NCBI GenBank assembly: GCA_003142215.1
Contig: PLOT01000122.1
Location: 7,711-47,371, forward strand
DNA: 39,661 bases
Source of the DNA: Granulicella sp.
GTDB taxonomy: Bacteria; Acidobacteriota; Terriglobia; Terriglobales; Acidobacteriaceae
Direction of reading: 5' to 3'
The notes under the pieces are model-generated. The model was not told where the DNA came from and did not search any database. It saw only the letters and a program-made list of their open reading frames with translations. Positions 27,074 through 36,132 of this stretch are shown one piece after another; the stretch's first letter is position 1; every line of letters begins with the position of its first letter. A program made the position numbers and the translations under genes.

Positions 27074-28210
27074 ATGAAAGATCCGGCAGCCATCCTCGAA
27101 GCCGTACAGTCTCAGTCGAATTGGATCGCAGAGACGCTGCGAGAACTGGTCCAGGTCGAGTCGCCCAGCGACAACAAGGCCGCCGTCGATGAGGCCGTGC
27201 GCCTCGTGGCGGGAATCGCCGAGGCAGTCAGCGGCCGCGTCAAGATTCACAAGCACAAGCTCTTCGGTGACGTTCTCGAAGTGCGCTTCGGCCCCGCGCG
27301 CGGCGGGAGCAAGCCCATCCTGCTGCTTGGCCACCTGGACACGGTCTGGGCCCTCGGCACGCTCGGCACCATGCCCTGGCGTAAGCGCGATGGGCGATAT
27401 TTCGGCCCCGGCGTCCTCGATATGAAGTCCGGTGTGGCGATGGCGTTGGCGGCGATTCGCGCGCTGAAGCAGCTCGGCGTCAGCCGTCCCATTACGCTGC
27501 TTCTGAACAGCGACGAAGAGGTCGGCAGCCCTGCGTCGCGTCCCATCACGGAGCGGCTCGCGCTGGCATCGCAGGCAGTGCTGGTGCTGGAACCCGCGCA
27601 GGGCCTCGCCTGCAAGACCGCTCGCAAGGGCGTCGCCGACTACCGCCTGCACGTCACCGGCGTCGCCTCGCACAGTGGCGTCGACTTTGCCAGCGGCCAC
27701 TCGGCAATCCTCGAACTCGCGCGGCTGCTCCAGACGGTGGCTGGATTCACAGACATGCGGGTGGGGCGGACGGTGAATCCCGGCGTAATATCGGGTGGCA
27801 CTCGCGCGAATGTCGTCGCGGAACACGCCTTCGCCGAGGTCGACGTGCGCATCGCCCGCGCCGGCGACGCCGCCCGCGTGGAGAAGCTCTTCCGCAGCCT
27901 GCGCTGCGCCGATCCGGCGTGCAAGCTGGAGATTACCGGCGGCATCAACCGTCCGCCAATGGAGCGCAAGCCGGGAACTGTCGCGCTCTACAAGCAGGCC
28001 CGCAAGCTGGCCGCCGAGCTTGGCTTCCAGCTCGACGAGGCCGCGTCCGGCGGTGCCTCCGACGGCAACTTTACCGCCGCCCTCGGCGTTCCCACGCTGG
28101 ACGGCCTCGGCGCGGTCGGCGAAGGCGCGCACGCCGACCACGAATCCATCCTCATCGACCACCTCGTCCCTCGCACCGCTCTGCTTGCCGCCTTGCTCGC
28201 CAATCTATAG
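27074..28210 (+). CDS. M20 family metallopeptidase (glutamate carboxypeptidase-like)
   Basis: 'PILLLGHLDTVWALGTLGTMPW', 'GPGVLDMKSGVAMALAAI', 'LLLNSDEEVGSPASRP', 'GVASHSGVDFASGHSAILELA'. Confidence 0.93.
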   Translation: MKDPAAILEAVQSQSNWIAETLRELVQVESPSDNKAAVDEAVRLVAGIAEAVSGRVKIHKHKLFGDVLEVRFGPARGGSKPILLLGHLDTVWALGTLGTMPWRKRDGRYFGPGVLDMKSGVAMALAAIRALKQLGVSRPITLLLNSDEEVGSPASRPITERLALASQAVLVLEPAQGLACKTARKGVADYRLHVTGVASHSGVDFASGHSAILELARLLQTVAGFTDMRVGRTVNPGVISGGTRANVVAEHAFAEVDVRIARAGDAARVEKLFRSLRCADPACKLEITGGINRPPMERKPGTVALYKQARKLAAELGFQLDEAASGGASDGNFTAALGVPTLDGLGAVGEGAHADHESILIDHLVPRTALLAALLANL

Positions 28211-28351
28211 AGATTGCGGAAGATAAAGCCCTGCCGCAGCGTGCGAAGGAGACTCATCGGCGATCGGCAGGCGCGCTGCCTGAGCTACAATGGAAGGTGC
28301 TGCACTCCGCGGCAAAGTCCACCAGAACTGCCAGAATCAGGGGTTTTCCTT

Positions 28352-28909
28352 ATGTCGATTCCCGCCACGCAGATGCGCCCGGGCATGTTGATCAAGCACA
28401 ACGACCAGCTCCACCTCGTCTTCTCGGTGGAGCACCGCACGCCCGGCAACCTGCGCGCATTCATCCAGGCCAAGCTCAAAAATGTCCGCACCGGGGCCAT
28501 GTTCGTCGAGCGATTCCGCTCGCCCGACCCCATCGACCGCGTCAAGGTCGACGAGATCAAGATGGAGTACCTCTACAACGACGGCGACGACTTCTACTTC
28601 ATGGACGACGCCTTCGAGCAGACCGTCCTCAAGCGCGACACCCTGGGCGACGCCGTCGAGTACCTCACGCCCAACCTGTCCATCAGTGTGAGTTTTTACG
28701 ACGGAAAGGCTGTCGGCATCGAGCTGCCCACCTACGTCGAAATGACGGTGATGGAGACCGAGCCGGGGATCAAGTCGGCGACCGCGTCGTCGGTCACCAA
28801 GCCGGCCACCATGGAGACCGGCCTCGTCGTCCAGGTCCCGCCCTTCATCAACGAGGGCGAGAAGGTTCGCGTCGACACCGCCGAAGGCGCGTACCTCAGC
28901 CGCGCGTAG
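28352..28909 (+). CDS. efp: Elongation factor P, non-Lys/Arg tip residue
   Basis: 'QMRPGMLIKHNDQLHLVFSVEHRTPGNLRAFIQAKLKNVRTGAMFVERFRSPD', 'YLYNDGDDFYFMDDAFEQ', 'INEGEKVRVDTAEGAYLSRA'. Confidence 0.94.
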   Translation: MSIPATQMRPGMLIKHNDQLHLVFSVEHRTPGNLRAFIQAKLKNVRTGAMFVERFRSPDPIDRVKVDEIKMEYLYNDGDDFYFMDDAFEQTVLKRDTLGDAVEYLTPNLSISVSFYDGKAVGIELPTYVEMTVMETEPGIKSATASSVTKPATMETGLVVQVPPFINEGEKVRVDTAEGAYLSRA

Positions 28910-28920
28910 TGAGAATCCAG

Positions 28921-29334
28921 ATGAACCGTAGCGATCTACAGAAACTGTCGAACACGAGAATCCGCGAGGCCCAAATTCTCTTCGATGCCGGAGAGTATAG
29001 CGGTGCATACTATCTGGCAGGATATGCGGTAGAGTGTGCTCTGAAGGCTTGTTTTGCAAAGGGTGTTCAACGATACGATTTTCCAGACAAGTCTCGCGCG
29101 GGCAAGGTCTTCATTCATCGTCTGCCGGAGCTAGCTAAGCTGGCGAATCTGGACTCGGAACTATCGACGGACGCAAAGGCCAATCCCAGACTGGATGCAG
29201 GTTGGCTGTTGGTTTGTAATTGGACCGAGGAAAGTCGATATTCAATCTGGACAAAATATGATGCAGAAGTATTCCTTGCAGCAATAACCGAGCGAAAGGA
29301 TGGGGTGCTGTCATGGATCAAACGACGCTGGTAA
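28921..29334 (+). CDS. HEPN-domain protein
   Basis: 'RIREAQILFDAGEYSGAYYLAGYAVECALKACFAKG' typical HEPN helix pair; 'SRAGKVFIHRLPELAKLA'. Lower GC than flanks. Confidence 0.8.
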   Translation: MNRSDLQKLSNTRIREAQILFDAGEYSGAYYLAGYAVECALKACFAKGVQRYDFPDKSRAGKVFIHRLPELAKLANLDSELSTDAKANPRLDAGWLLVCNWTEESRYSIWTKYDAEVFLAAITERKDGVLSWIKRRW

Positions 29335-29690
29335 ATCTTGATATTGACGCTGGACGCAAGGCCGTCGAAGCCCTCGATGCCGCCCACATCAAAGTAAATG
29401 TTGCGCTCTCGATGGTCTCGTCCGATTACGACGATTGGAGGCTGGTTCTGTCTTCCCCTTCCCTCGATCAAACTCATCTATTGAAAGCATACGAGAAAGT
29501 GGCCGTAATATTGCGTGATCGATTCTCTATGATGCTGCCTCCTATTCTGATCTTGCCGACTAAAGATCCTTTCATCCGCGAACTGCGCAAGATATTCGGC
29601 AAGGCAAAGGATGTAAACGGAATGCGATTGGGTGGCCAGACGATTGGGAATCGGTTTATCGATAACGCATACGTCTACCGGATTCAGTAA
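29313..29690 (+). CDS. Uncharacterised partner of the HEPN gene
   Basis: ATG 29313 overlaps the HEPN stop (29332-29334) by 22 nt; 'VEALDAAHIKVNVALSMVSSDYDDWRLVLSSPSLDQT...LPPILILPTKDPFIRELRKIFGKAKDVNGMRLGGQTIGNRFIDNAYVYRIQ'. Confidence 0.72.
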   Translation: MDQTTLVNLDIDAGRKAVEALDAAHIKVNVALSMVSSDYDDWRLVLSSPSLDQTHLLKAYEKVAVILRDRFSMMLPPILILPTKDPFIRELRKIFGKAKDVNGMRLGGQTIGNRFIDNAYVYRIQ

Positions 29691-29696
29691 CGAACT

Positions 29697-29978
29697 ATGG
29701 TCCAGCAATATCTAGTCAAAGGACGTGTGCAGGGCGTGGGCTTTCGCTGGTTCGTGCAGAACGAGGCGGCGCGCATCGGCCTGCGCGGATGGGTGCGCAA
29801 CACCGACGACGGTGCCGTCGAGGTGATGGCCTCCGGCACACCCGAACAGTTGGAGGACCTCGTTCTGGCGCTTGGCCGCGGCACCCGCGGCAGCCGTGTC
29901 GACAACATCGAAAGCCATCCCGTGGCCGAGAGCGAAGGCGACGAGTTGCAATCATTTCAGATTGAAGGAGCATGGTAA
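29697..29978 (+). CDS. acyP: Acylphosphatase
   Basis: '[39 protein letters not shown]' signature. Confidence 0.95.
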   Translation: MVQQYLVKGRVQGVGFRWFVQNEAARIGLRGWVRNTDDGAVEVMASGTPEQLEDLVLALGRGTRGSRVDNIESHPVAESEGDELQSFQIEGAW

Positions 29979-30523
29979 TGAGTGAGACAAAACCAATCGA
30001 CTGCGAGCCCCTGAAGCAGCTCATCCGCACCGTGCCCGACTTCCCCAAGCCCGGCATCCTCTTCTACGACATCACCACGCTGCTGCAGGACAAGGCCGGC
30101 TTCGCCCAGCTTATCGACGCGCTGGCGCAGCACTACATCGGCAAGAAGATCGACCTGGTCCTCGGCATCGAGGCGCGCGGCTTCATCTTCGGACCCGCGC
30201 TGGCCTACCGGCTGAACGCGGGCTTCGTCCCCGTGCGCAAGCCGAAGAAGCTGCCCGCCCCAACGGCCCGTGTCAACTACGACCTGGAGTACGGGACGGA
30301 TTCGCTGGAGATCCACCTCGACGCCATCCAGCCCGGCCAGCGCGTCGTCCTGGTCGACGATCTGCTGGCCACCGGCGGCACAATGCAGGCCACCATCCAG
30401 CTCGTCAAGCAGCTCGGCGGAGAGATCGCAGGCCTCGCCTTCGCCATCGAGCTCGACTTTCTCAAAGGCCGCGCCAAGTTCCCCGAGTATGACGTCTTCA
30501 GCCTCCTCCACTACGACGAGTAA
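29978..30523 (+). CDS. apt: Adenine phosphoribosyltransferase
   Basis: '[21 protein letters not shown]', '[31 protein letters not shown]', '[15 protein letters not shown]'. Confidence 0.96.
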   Translation: MSETKPIDCEPLKQLIRTVPDFPKPGILFYDITTLLQDKAGFAQLIDALAQHYIGKKIDLVLGIEARGFIFGPALAYRLNAGFVPVRKPKKLPAPTARVNYDLEYGTDSLEIHLDAIQPGQRVVLVDDLLATGGTMQATIQLVKQLGGEIAGLAFAIELDFLKGRAKFPEYDVFSLLHYDE

Positions 30524-30558
30524 TTTGAACCGCATCACTTTAACCAATAGGAGCTTTT

Positions 30559-31638
30559 ATGAAGTCCCACGGATACGCCGCGCACGATAACAAATCGCCA
30601 CTGGTTCCCTACAGCTTTGAGCGCCGCGACCCCGGTCCGCGCGATGTGGTCGTCGAGATTGCCTACTGCGGCATCTGCCACTCCGACATCCACCAGGTGC
30701 GCAACGAGTGGGGCAACGCGATGTATCCCATGGTGCCCGGCCACGAGATCGTCGGCCGCGTGACGGCGGTCGGCTCGGAGGTCACACGCTTCAAGCCGGG
30801 CGACCTTGCAGGCATCGGCGTGCTAGTCGACTCCTGCCGCGTCTGCGCGAACTGCAAGGCGGACCTGGAGAACTACTGCGTCAAGGGATTCGTCGGCACC
30901 TACAACGCCAAGGGCTACGACGGCGTGGTGGTGCATGGCGGCTATGCCAACAACATCGTCTGCGACATGCGCTACGTGCACACCATCTCGCCCAAGTTCG
31001 GCGACAAGCTGGCGGGCGTGGCTCCGCTGCTCTGCGCGGGCATCACCACCTACTCGCCGCTGCGCCACTGGGGCGCCGGACCGGGCAAGAAGGTCGGCAT
31101 CGTCGGCCTGGGCGGGCTCGGCCACATGGGCCTGAAGTTCGCCCACTCCTTCGGCGCGCATGTCGTCCAGTTCACCACCAGCGAGAGCAAGATCGCCGAC
31201 GCCAAGCGTCTCGGCGCGGACGAAGTGGTCATCTCGAAGGACGCCGCGGCGATGGCAAAGCACGCCACCAGCTTCGACTTCATCCTGGACTGCGTCTCCG
31301 CTCCGCACGACCTCAACGCCTATCTCGACCTGCTTCGCCTGGATGGGACGCTTTGCCTGGTCGGCCTCTCGGAGAAGCCGCTTCCGGTTGCACCCTTCTC
31401 GCTCACCTCGTTCCGCGTCGCGTTGGCCGGCTCGAACATTGGCGGCATGAAAGAGACGCAGGAGATGCTGGACTACTGCGCCGACCACGGCATCGTCTCT
31501 GACATTGAACTCACATCTGTCGACAAGCTCGCCGAGGCCTACGACCGCGTCATCCGCAGCGATGTGAAGTACCGCTTCGTCATCGATATGGCAACACTGA
31601 AGAGTTCGGGCCGCATATCCAAGAGGAAGACCGGGTGA
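30559..31638 (+). CDS. Zinc-dependent NAD(P) alcohol dehydrogenase (cinnamyl-ADH/YahK type)
   Basis: 'YCGICHSDIHQVRNEWG', 'PMVPGHEIVGRVTAVG', 'CANCKADLENYC', 'GIVGLGGLGHMGLKFA'. Confidence 0.94.
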   Translation: MKSHGYAAHDNKSPLVPYSFERRDPGPRDVVVEIAYCGICHSDIHQVRNEWGNAMYPMVPGHEIVGRVTAVGSEVTRFKPGDLAGIGVLVDSCRVCANCKADLENYCVKGFVGTYNAKGYDGVVVHGGYANNIVCDMRYVHTISPKFGDKLAGVAPLLCAGITTYSPLRHWGAGPGKKVGIVGLGGLGHMGLKFAHSFGAHVVQFTTSESKIADAKRLGADEVVISKDAAAMAKHATSFDFILDCVSAPHDLNAYLDLLRLDGTLCLVGLSEKPLPVAPFSLTSFRVALAGSNIGGMKETQEMLDYCADHGIVSDIELTSVDKLAEAYDRVIRSDVKYRFVIDMATLKSSGRISKRKTG

Positions 31639-31646
31639 ACGAATAA

Positions 31647-31859
31647 CTAAAGCAGCTTCCGAAATTGCTCCAGGGTCAACCCTGAATCACGAATGATCCT
31701 GAACATCGTGATTGCATTCACTGGATTATTCCGTGGAATGACGATAGTTATGCGCCCATCAGACATTACGATGTGGCCGCTCTGGCGAATGATCTCGAAG
31801 CCAACGCGCTCGAAGGCTTTGACCGCGTGCAGGTGATTGATGCCCGGAAGTTTTCCCAT
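31647..31859 (-). CDS. hicA: HicA-family toxin (mRNA interferase)
   Basis: 'MGKLPGINHLHAVKAFERVGFEIIRQSGHIVMSDGRITIVIPRNNPVNAITMFRIIRDSGLTLEQF' dsRBD-like HicA with conserved His. Confidence 0.88.
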   Translation of the reverse strand: MGKLPGINHLHAVKAFERVGFEIIRQSGHIVMSDGRITIVIPRNNPVNAITMFRIIRDSGLTLEQFRKLL

Positions 31860-31861
31860 CT

Positions 31862-32062
31862 TCAGGATGCCAGGACTTCAACGTAGCGGGTTTCCTTGCG
31901 CCGGTTCATCTCTTCAACCACTTCCAGATACTCCGTAATCGCAGACTTGATGTTCGCAAGCGCCTCCTCCTCCGTGTTGCCCTGGGACCAGCAACCGGGG
32001 AGTTCTGGACAGCCGACCGCGTAACCCTCTTCCGACTTGATCAGTTCGACCTTGTATCGCAT
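31862..32062 (-). CDS. hicB: HicB-family antitoxin
   Basis: 'MRYKVELIKSEEGYAVGCPELPGCWSQGNTEEEALANIKSAITEYLEVVEE' HicB partial RNase H fold; 2 nt from hicA. Confidence 0.9.
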   Translation of the reverse strand: MRYKVELIKSEEGYAVGCPELPGCWSQGNTEEEALANIKSAITEYLEVVEEMNRRKETRYVEVLAS

Positions 32063-32092
32063 CGTCTCTCCCTTCATCCACAAGCCCCCATC

Positions 32093-33526
32093 TTACACAT
32101 TCACCGCCATGCCCTCCACGCTGCTGAAGCCATCGAGCAGCGCCTCGGCCACCGTCGGATGCGCGTGGATGGTGAACATCATCTCCTCGACCGTAGCTTC
32201 GAGTTCCAACGCGGTCACACACTCCGCGATGATCTCCGTCGCGTACGGCCCAATGATATGCACGCCGAGGATCTCGCCGTACTTCGCGTCCGCGACTACC
32301 TTCACGAAGCCGTCGTGCGCGTCCAGGATCGTCGCCTTGGAGTTGCCCACAAACGGGAACTTGCCCACCTTCACCGTATGCCCCAGTTCCTTGGCCTTCG
32401 CCTCCGTCAGTCCCACGCTGGCGATCTGCGGATCGCAGTAGGTGCATCCGGGAATGCGCGCCTTATTGATCGGCCTCGCGTACTTGCCCGCGATCCGCGC
32501 CGCTACAATCAGCCCAGCCATGCTGCCCACATGCGCCAACTGCGGCATTCCACCCACTATGTCGCCAATGGCGTACACGCCTGGCTCGGTCGTCTCCATC
32601 CATTCATTCGTCATGATGAAGCCGCGGTCTGGCACAATCTTCGTCTTGTCTAACCCCACATCCGCAGTGCGCGGCGACCGCCCCACCGCAACCAGCACCT
32701 TCTCTGCCTGCTTTGTCTGCGGCTTGCCGTTCGCGTCGGTCCAGGAGACCAGCGCGCCGTCCTTGTTCTTCTCAATCTTGGTGTCTTTGATCCCGAGATT
32801 CACATCAAACCCGCGCTTCTTGAACAGTCGCAGCAATTCCTTGCCGATCTCCTCGTCCTCCACCGGAACCATGCGCGGCATCATCTCCAGGATCGTCACC
32901 TCCGCGCCAAAGCTCTTGAAGATCGAGGCGAACTCGACGCCCACCGCGCCTGAGCCAATCACCACCAGCGACTTCGGCAGCTCCGCAATCTTCAGCATTT
33001 CGTAGTTGGTCAGGACCGTCTCATCGGTCTTGACGCCGGGCAGCATCCGCGCATCGGATCCAGTCGCCAGCACCACCTTCTTCGCCTTCACCGTCTGGAC
33101 GCTGTTTGGGGTCTTGCCGTCGGCCAGCTTGACGTCGATCGCATGCACGCCGTCCTTCGCTGGGCCGGTTAGCCGCCCGAATCCCTTGAACGTCGTGATC
33201 TTGTTCTTTTTCATCAGGAAGTCGAGGCCCTTGGTGTGCCGCGCGACGATGTCGTCCTTGCGCGCCAGAACGCCCTTCCAGTTCAGCTTCGCCTCGCCCA
33301 CGCCCTCGATGCCGTAGCGCTCCGCGCGCTTCAACTGATCCCACAGTTCCGCCGTAAACAGCAGCGCCTTGGTGGGAATGCATCCCCACAGCAGGCACGT
33401 CCCGCCCAGCCGGTCGTTGGCGTCCACCAGCGCCACCTTCAACCCATACTGCGAGGCGCGAATCGCGCAGGTATATCCGGCCGGGCCACCACCCACCACC
33501 ACCACATCGAAGATCGTCTCTGCCAC
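32093..33526 (-). CDS. lpdA: Dihydrolipoyl dehydrogenase
   Basis: 'FDVVVVGGGPAGYTCAIRASQYGLKVALVDANDRLGGTCLLWGCIPTKALL', 'VYAIGDIVGGMPQLAHVGSMAG', 'IHAHPTVAEALLDGF'. Confidence 0.96.
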   Translation of the reverse strand: MAETIFDVVVVGGGPAGYTCAIRASQYGLKVALVDANDRLGGTCLLWGCIPTKALLFTAELWDQLKRAERYGIEGVGEAKLNWKGVLARKDDIVARHTKGLDFLMKKNKITTFKGFGRLTGPAKDGVHAIDVKLADGKTPNSVQTVKAKKVVLATGSDARMLPGVKTDETVLTNYEMLKIAELPKSLVVIGSGAVGVEFASIFKSFGAEVTILEMMPRMVPVEDEEIGKELLRLFKKRGFDVNLGIKDTKIEKNKDGALVSWTDANGKPQTKQAEKVLVAVGRSPRTADVGLDKTKIVPDRGFIMTNEWMETTEPGVYAIGDIVGGMPQLAHVGSMAGLIVAARIAGKYARPINKARIPGCTYCDPQIASVGLTEAKAKELGHTVKVGKFPFVGNSKATILDAHDGFVKVVADAKYGEILGVHIIGPYATEIIAECVTALELEATVEEMMFTIHAHPTVAEALLDGFSSVEGMAVNV

Positions 33527-33674
33527 GGTCGGCTCCTATCCAGATTGAATTCGCAACAGCTCGATTTTACGCTGCGTCGCGTCGTTCTCTGAGACGCGCC
33601 TTACACTCAGATGCTCCAGCCTGCCCGCGCGGCGCAGTCTCGCACTGCACCCTTTCCTCCCATACGATTCACGC

Positions 33675-34313
33675 CTACCACGCGATGTAGACGCCCTTGC
33701 CAACCCACTCCACACTCCCAATCTGCGCCATCATAAAATCCGCAACGTCCTCCCGCGAGATGCGCGCTCCGTTTCGTGGCAACGCCTCGCCATCCACGCG
33801 ATATGTCCCTCGCCCAGGCTTGTTCAGCAGCATCGGAGGCATCACCATCGTCCAATCCAACCCCGACCCCGAGAGCGTCTTCCACTGCGCCACCTGCGAC
33901 GCCACCGGCCACTTCAGAAACGTGTTGTATACCATCTTCTGCACAAACCACCGCCGCCACACTGGCTGCTTCTTCATCGAATCACTCAGCGCCCCCGCCG
34001 ACCCCAGCGCGATGATTCGTCTTACACCTGCCTTTCGCATCGCATCCACAATCAGCGGCACGGCCCGCTCCAAAACGTCTTCCTTCCGTAAAGACCGTGC
34101 CCCCAGCGCAGACAAAACTACGTCGGCTCCTTCGACCGTACGCCGCACCGCCTCGGCATCGAACGCGTTGCCCTCCACCACGCGCACCCGCTCGGCGTAC
34201 ACAAACTCCGCAGGCTTCCGCAGCAGCGCCGCAACCTCATATCCGGCAGCCAGGCTGCGCTCGGTGAGCAGTGTGCCGGTTGCCCCGCTTGCTCCGAAGA
34301 TTGCGATCTTCAT
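33675..34313 (-). CDS. NAD(P)-binding atypical SDR (NAD(P)H-binding domain)
   Basis: 'MKIAIFGASGATGTLLTERSLAAGYEVAALLRKP', 'VVEGNAFDAEAVRRTVEGADVVLSALG', 'DWTMVMPPMLLNKPGRGTY'. Confidence 0.9.
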   Translation of the reverse strand: MKIAIFGASGATGTLLTERSLAAGYEVAALLRKPAEFVYAERVRVVEGNAFDAEAVRRTVEGADVVLSALGARSLRKEDVLERAVPLIVDAMRKAGVRRIIALGSAGALSDSMKKQPVWRRWFVQKMVYNTFLKWPVASQVAQWKTLSGSGLDWTMVMPPMLLNKPGRGTYRVDGEALPRNGARISREDVADFMMAQIGSVEWVGKGVYIAW

Positions 34314-34919
34314 TCTGCCCTCTTCATACGCCTGTCTCATTATCCTCTTCGCAGGCATCAATACTGTTCAAAAGTAGGACCGTCTATCCTGCTGATCGTG
34401 CGAGTGTTGTTCAACATTCCCACGAACCGGACAAGTCCCTGCGGCTGGCGTGGCCACCGTCCTGTGAAGAAATGCGATAACAGGGTTGTCTCTCTGTGGG
34501 GACCCGCCATTCTTGCTCCTTCTTCGAGAACCAGCGCGCGATTTTCTAAATCGAGGCGGCACCGCAACCCTCCGGCACATCAATACATCGTCCTGAAATC
34601 CACTTTTCCGACGACAACGACTGCTGCTACTAGTATTTCTCTTTCTTAATCCTTGTTTTTAGTAGAAGCAGTACAAAGTGCCTTCGCCATGATGGAATGC
34701 ACTCATCACACACAAGTGGCTGCTCTTTCCACAAAAAATCTGTAGCATCCGAAGGCCGCCAATCAATAGAATCAAGAAGACCGAGGCTGGACAGTTCACA
34801 CCGCGCCGGATTCGGTGTACAGTTTGGCCAGCATCCATTGCAACGATAGAATGCCCGGAGAGACCGCCTTGCCCAAAGAAATTCAGGATGCAACCGCCGC
34901 AACTACTCAGGAGCCCGAG

Positions 34920-36071
34920 ATGACGACGACAGCCGCGCCTGCTGGAAACCTTGAGATCACTGTCTCCCGCGCCGAGTTGCTGCGCGAACTGACGGCCGCT
35001 CAGTCTGTCGTCGAGCGCAAGACAACCATTCCCATCCTCTCGAACTTTCTCTTCGAGGCGGCGGACGATACGCTGACGATTACCGCAACCGACCTCGACC
35101 AGGGCGTGCGCACCAGTTGCGCGGCCAAGGTCAAGAAGCCCGGCGCATGCACCATTCCCGCGCGCAAGCTCTACGACTACATCAAGCTGCTGCCCGAGGG
35201 CGACATCTCCATCAAGCTGATGGACAACCACTGGGTGCAGATCCGCGCCGGCCGCTCCAACACCAAGATGGTCGGCATGGCGCGCGCCAACTTCCCGCAG
35301 GTTCCAGAGTTCCCCACCACCGGCGCGTACAAACTCTCCGTAGCTTCGCTCGAGAATATGATCTCCAAGACCATCTTCGCAATATCGAATGAAGAGTCCC
35401 GCTACACGCTGAACGGCGCGCTGCTGGTGCTGAAGGCTGAGTCGATGGCCATGGTCGCGACGGACGGTCATCGCTTGGCCCACATTGAAAAACTCGGCGA
35501 GTCGCTGGCGGGCGTCTCCGGCGAGAAGAAGACCCTCATCCCACGCAAGGCGCTCAGCGAGTTGCTCTCGCTGCTCAACAGCACCGAGGCCGAGACGCTC
35601 GACTTCGCCGACGACGAGCAGACCCTCTTCTTCCGCGTCGGCGGCCGCGTGCTCACCTCGCGCAAGCTCACCGGCCAGTTCCCCAACTACGAGGCCGTCC
35701 TGCCGCGCGACAACAACAAGTTCGTCATCGTGCGCTCCGAGGACCTCATGGGCTGCATCCAGCGCGTCGCCCAGTTCGCCGACGAGCGCTCGGGCGCCAT
35801 CAAGATCCGCCTCGAGCAGAATGAGCTCAAACTCTCCAGCTCCTCCACCGACTCCGGTGAGTCTGAAGACACCATCGAGACGCCGTACAACTACGACCCG
35901 CTCGTCGTCGGCTTCAACAGCCAGTACCTCATCGATTTCCTCAAGGCCATCGGAAACTCCGGCGAGGTGCGATTGGAGTTCAAGGACGCCCAGTCCGCCG
36001 GCCAGATGCGCCCCGAAGACGGCAGCGAGGACGTCAAGTACCGTTACATCCTCATGCCCATGCGCATCTGA
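34920..36071 (+). CDS. dnaN: DNA polymerase III subunit beta (sliding clamp)
   Basis: 'LEITVSRAELLRELTAAQSVVERKTTIPILSNFLFEA', 'IPARKLYDYIKLLPEG', 'SRYTLNGALLVLKAESMAMVATDGHRLA', 'YRYILMPMRI'. Start at 34920 chosen for the AGGAG 7 nt upstream; ORF opens at 34815. Confidence 0.95.
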   Translation: MTTTAAPAGNLEITVSRAELLRELTAAQSVVERKTTIPILSNFLFEAADDTLTITATDLDQGVRTSCAAKVKKPGACTIPARKLYDYIKLLPEGDISIKLMDNHWVQIRAGRSNTKMVGMARANFPQVPEFPTTGAYKLSVASLENMISKTIFAISNEESRYTLNGALLVLKAESMAMVATDGHRLAHIEKLGESLAGVSGEKKTLIPRKALSELLSLLNSTEAETLDFADDEQTLFFRVGGRVLTSRKLTGQFPNYEAVLPRDNNKFVIVRSEDLMGCIQRVAQFADERSGAIKIRLEQNELKLSSSSTDSGESEDTIETPYNYDPLVVGFNSQYLIDFLKAIGNSGEVRLEFKDAQSAGQMRPEDGSEDVKYRYILMPMRI

Positions 36072-36119
36072 CTCCTTCGCGGAGGGCGAAACTTCGTAAA
36101 AAACCGGCAGGCTGAACCG

Positions 36120-36125
36120 TATAAT
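36120..36125 (+). promoter_or_regulatory. TATAAT hexamer 7 nt before purE ATG
   Basis: accgTATAATctgtgccATG; no SD in the intervening 7 nt. Confidence 0.45.
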
Positions 36126-36132
36126 CTGTGCC

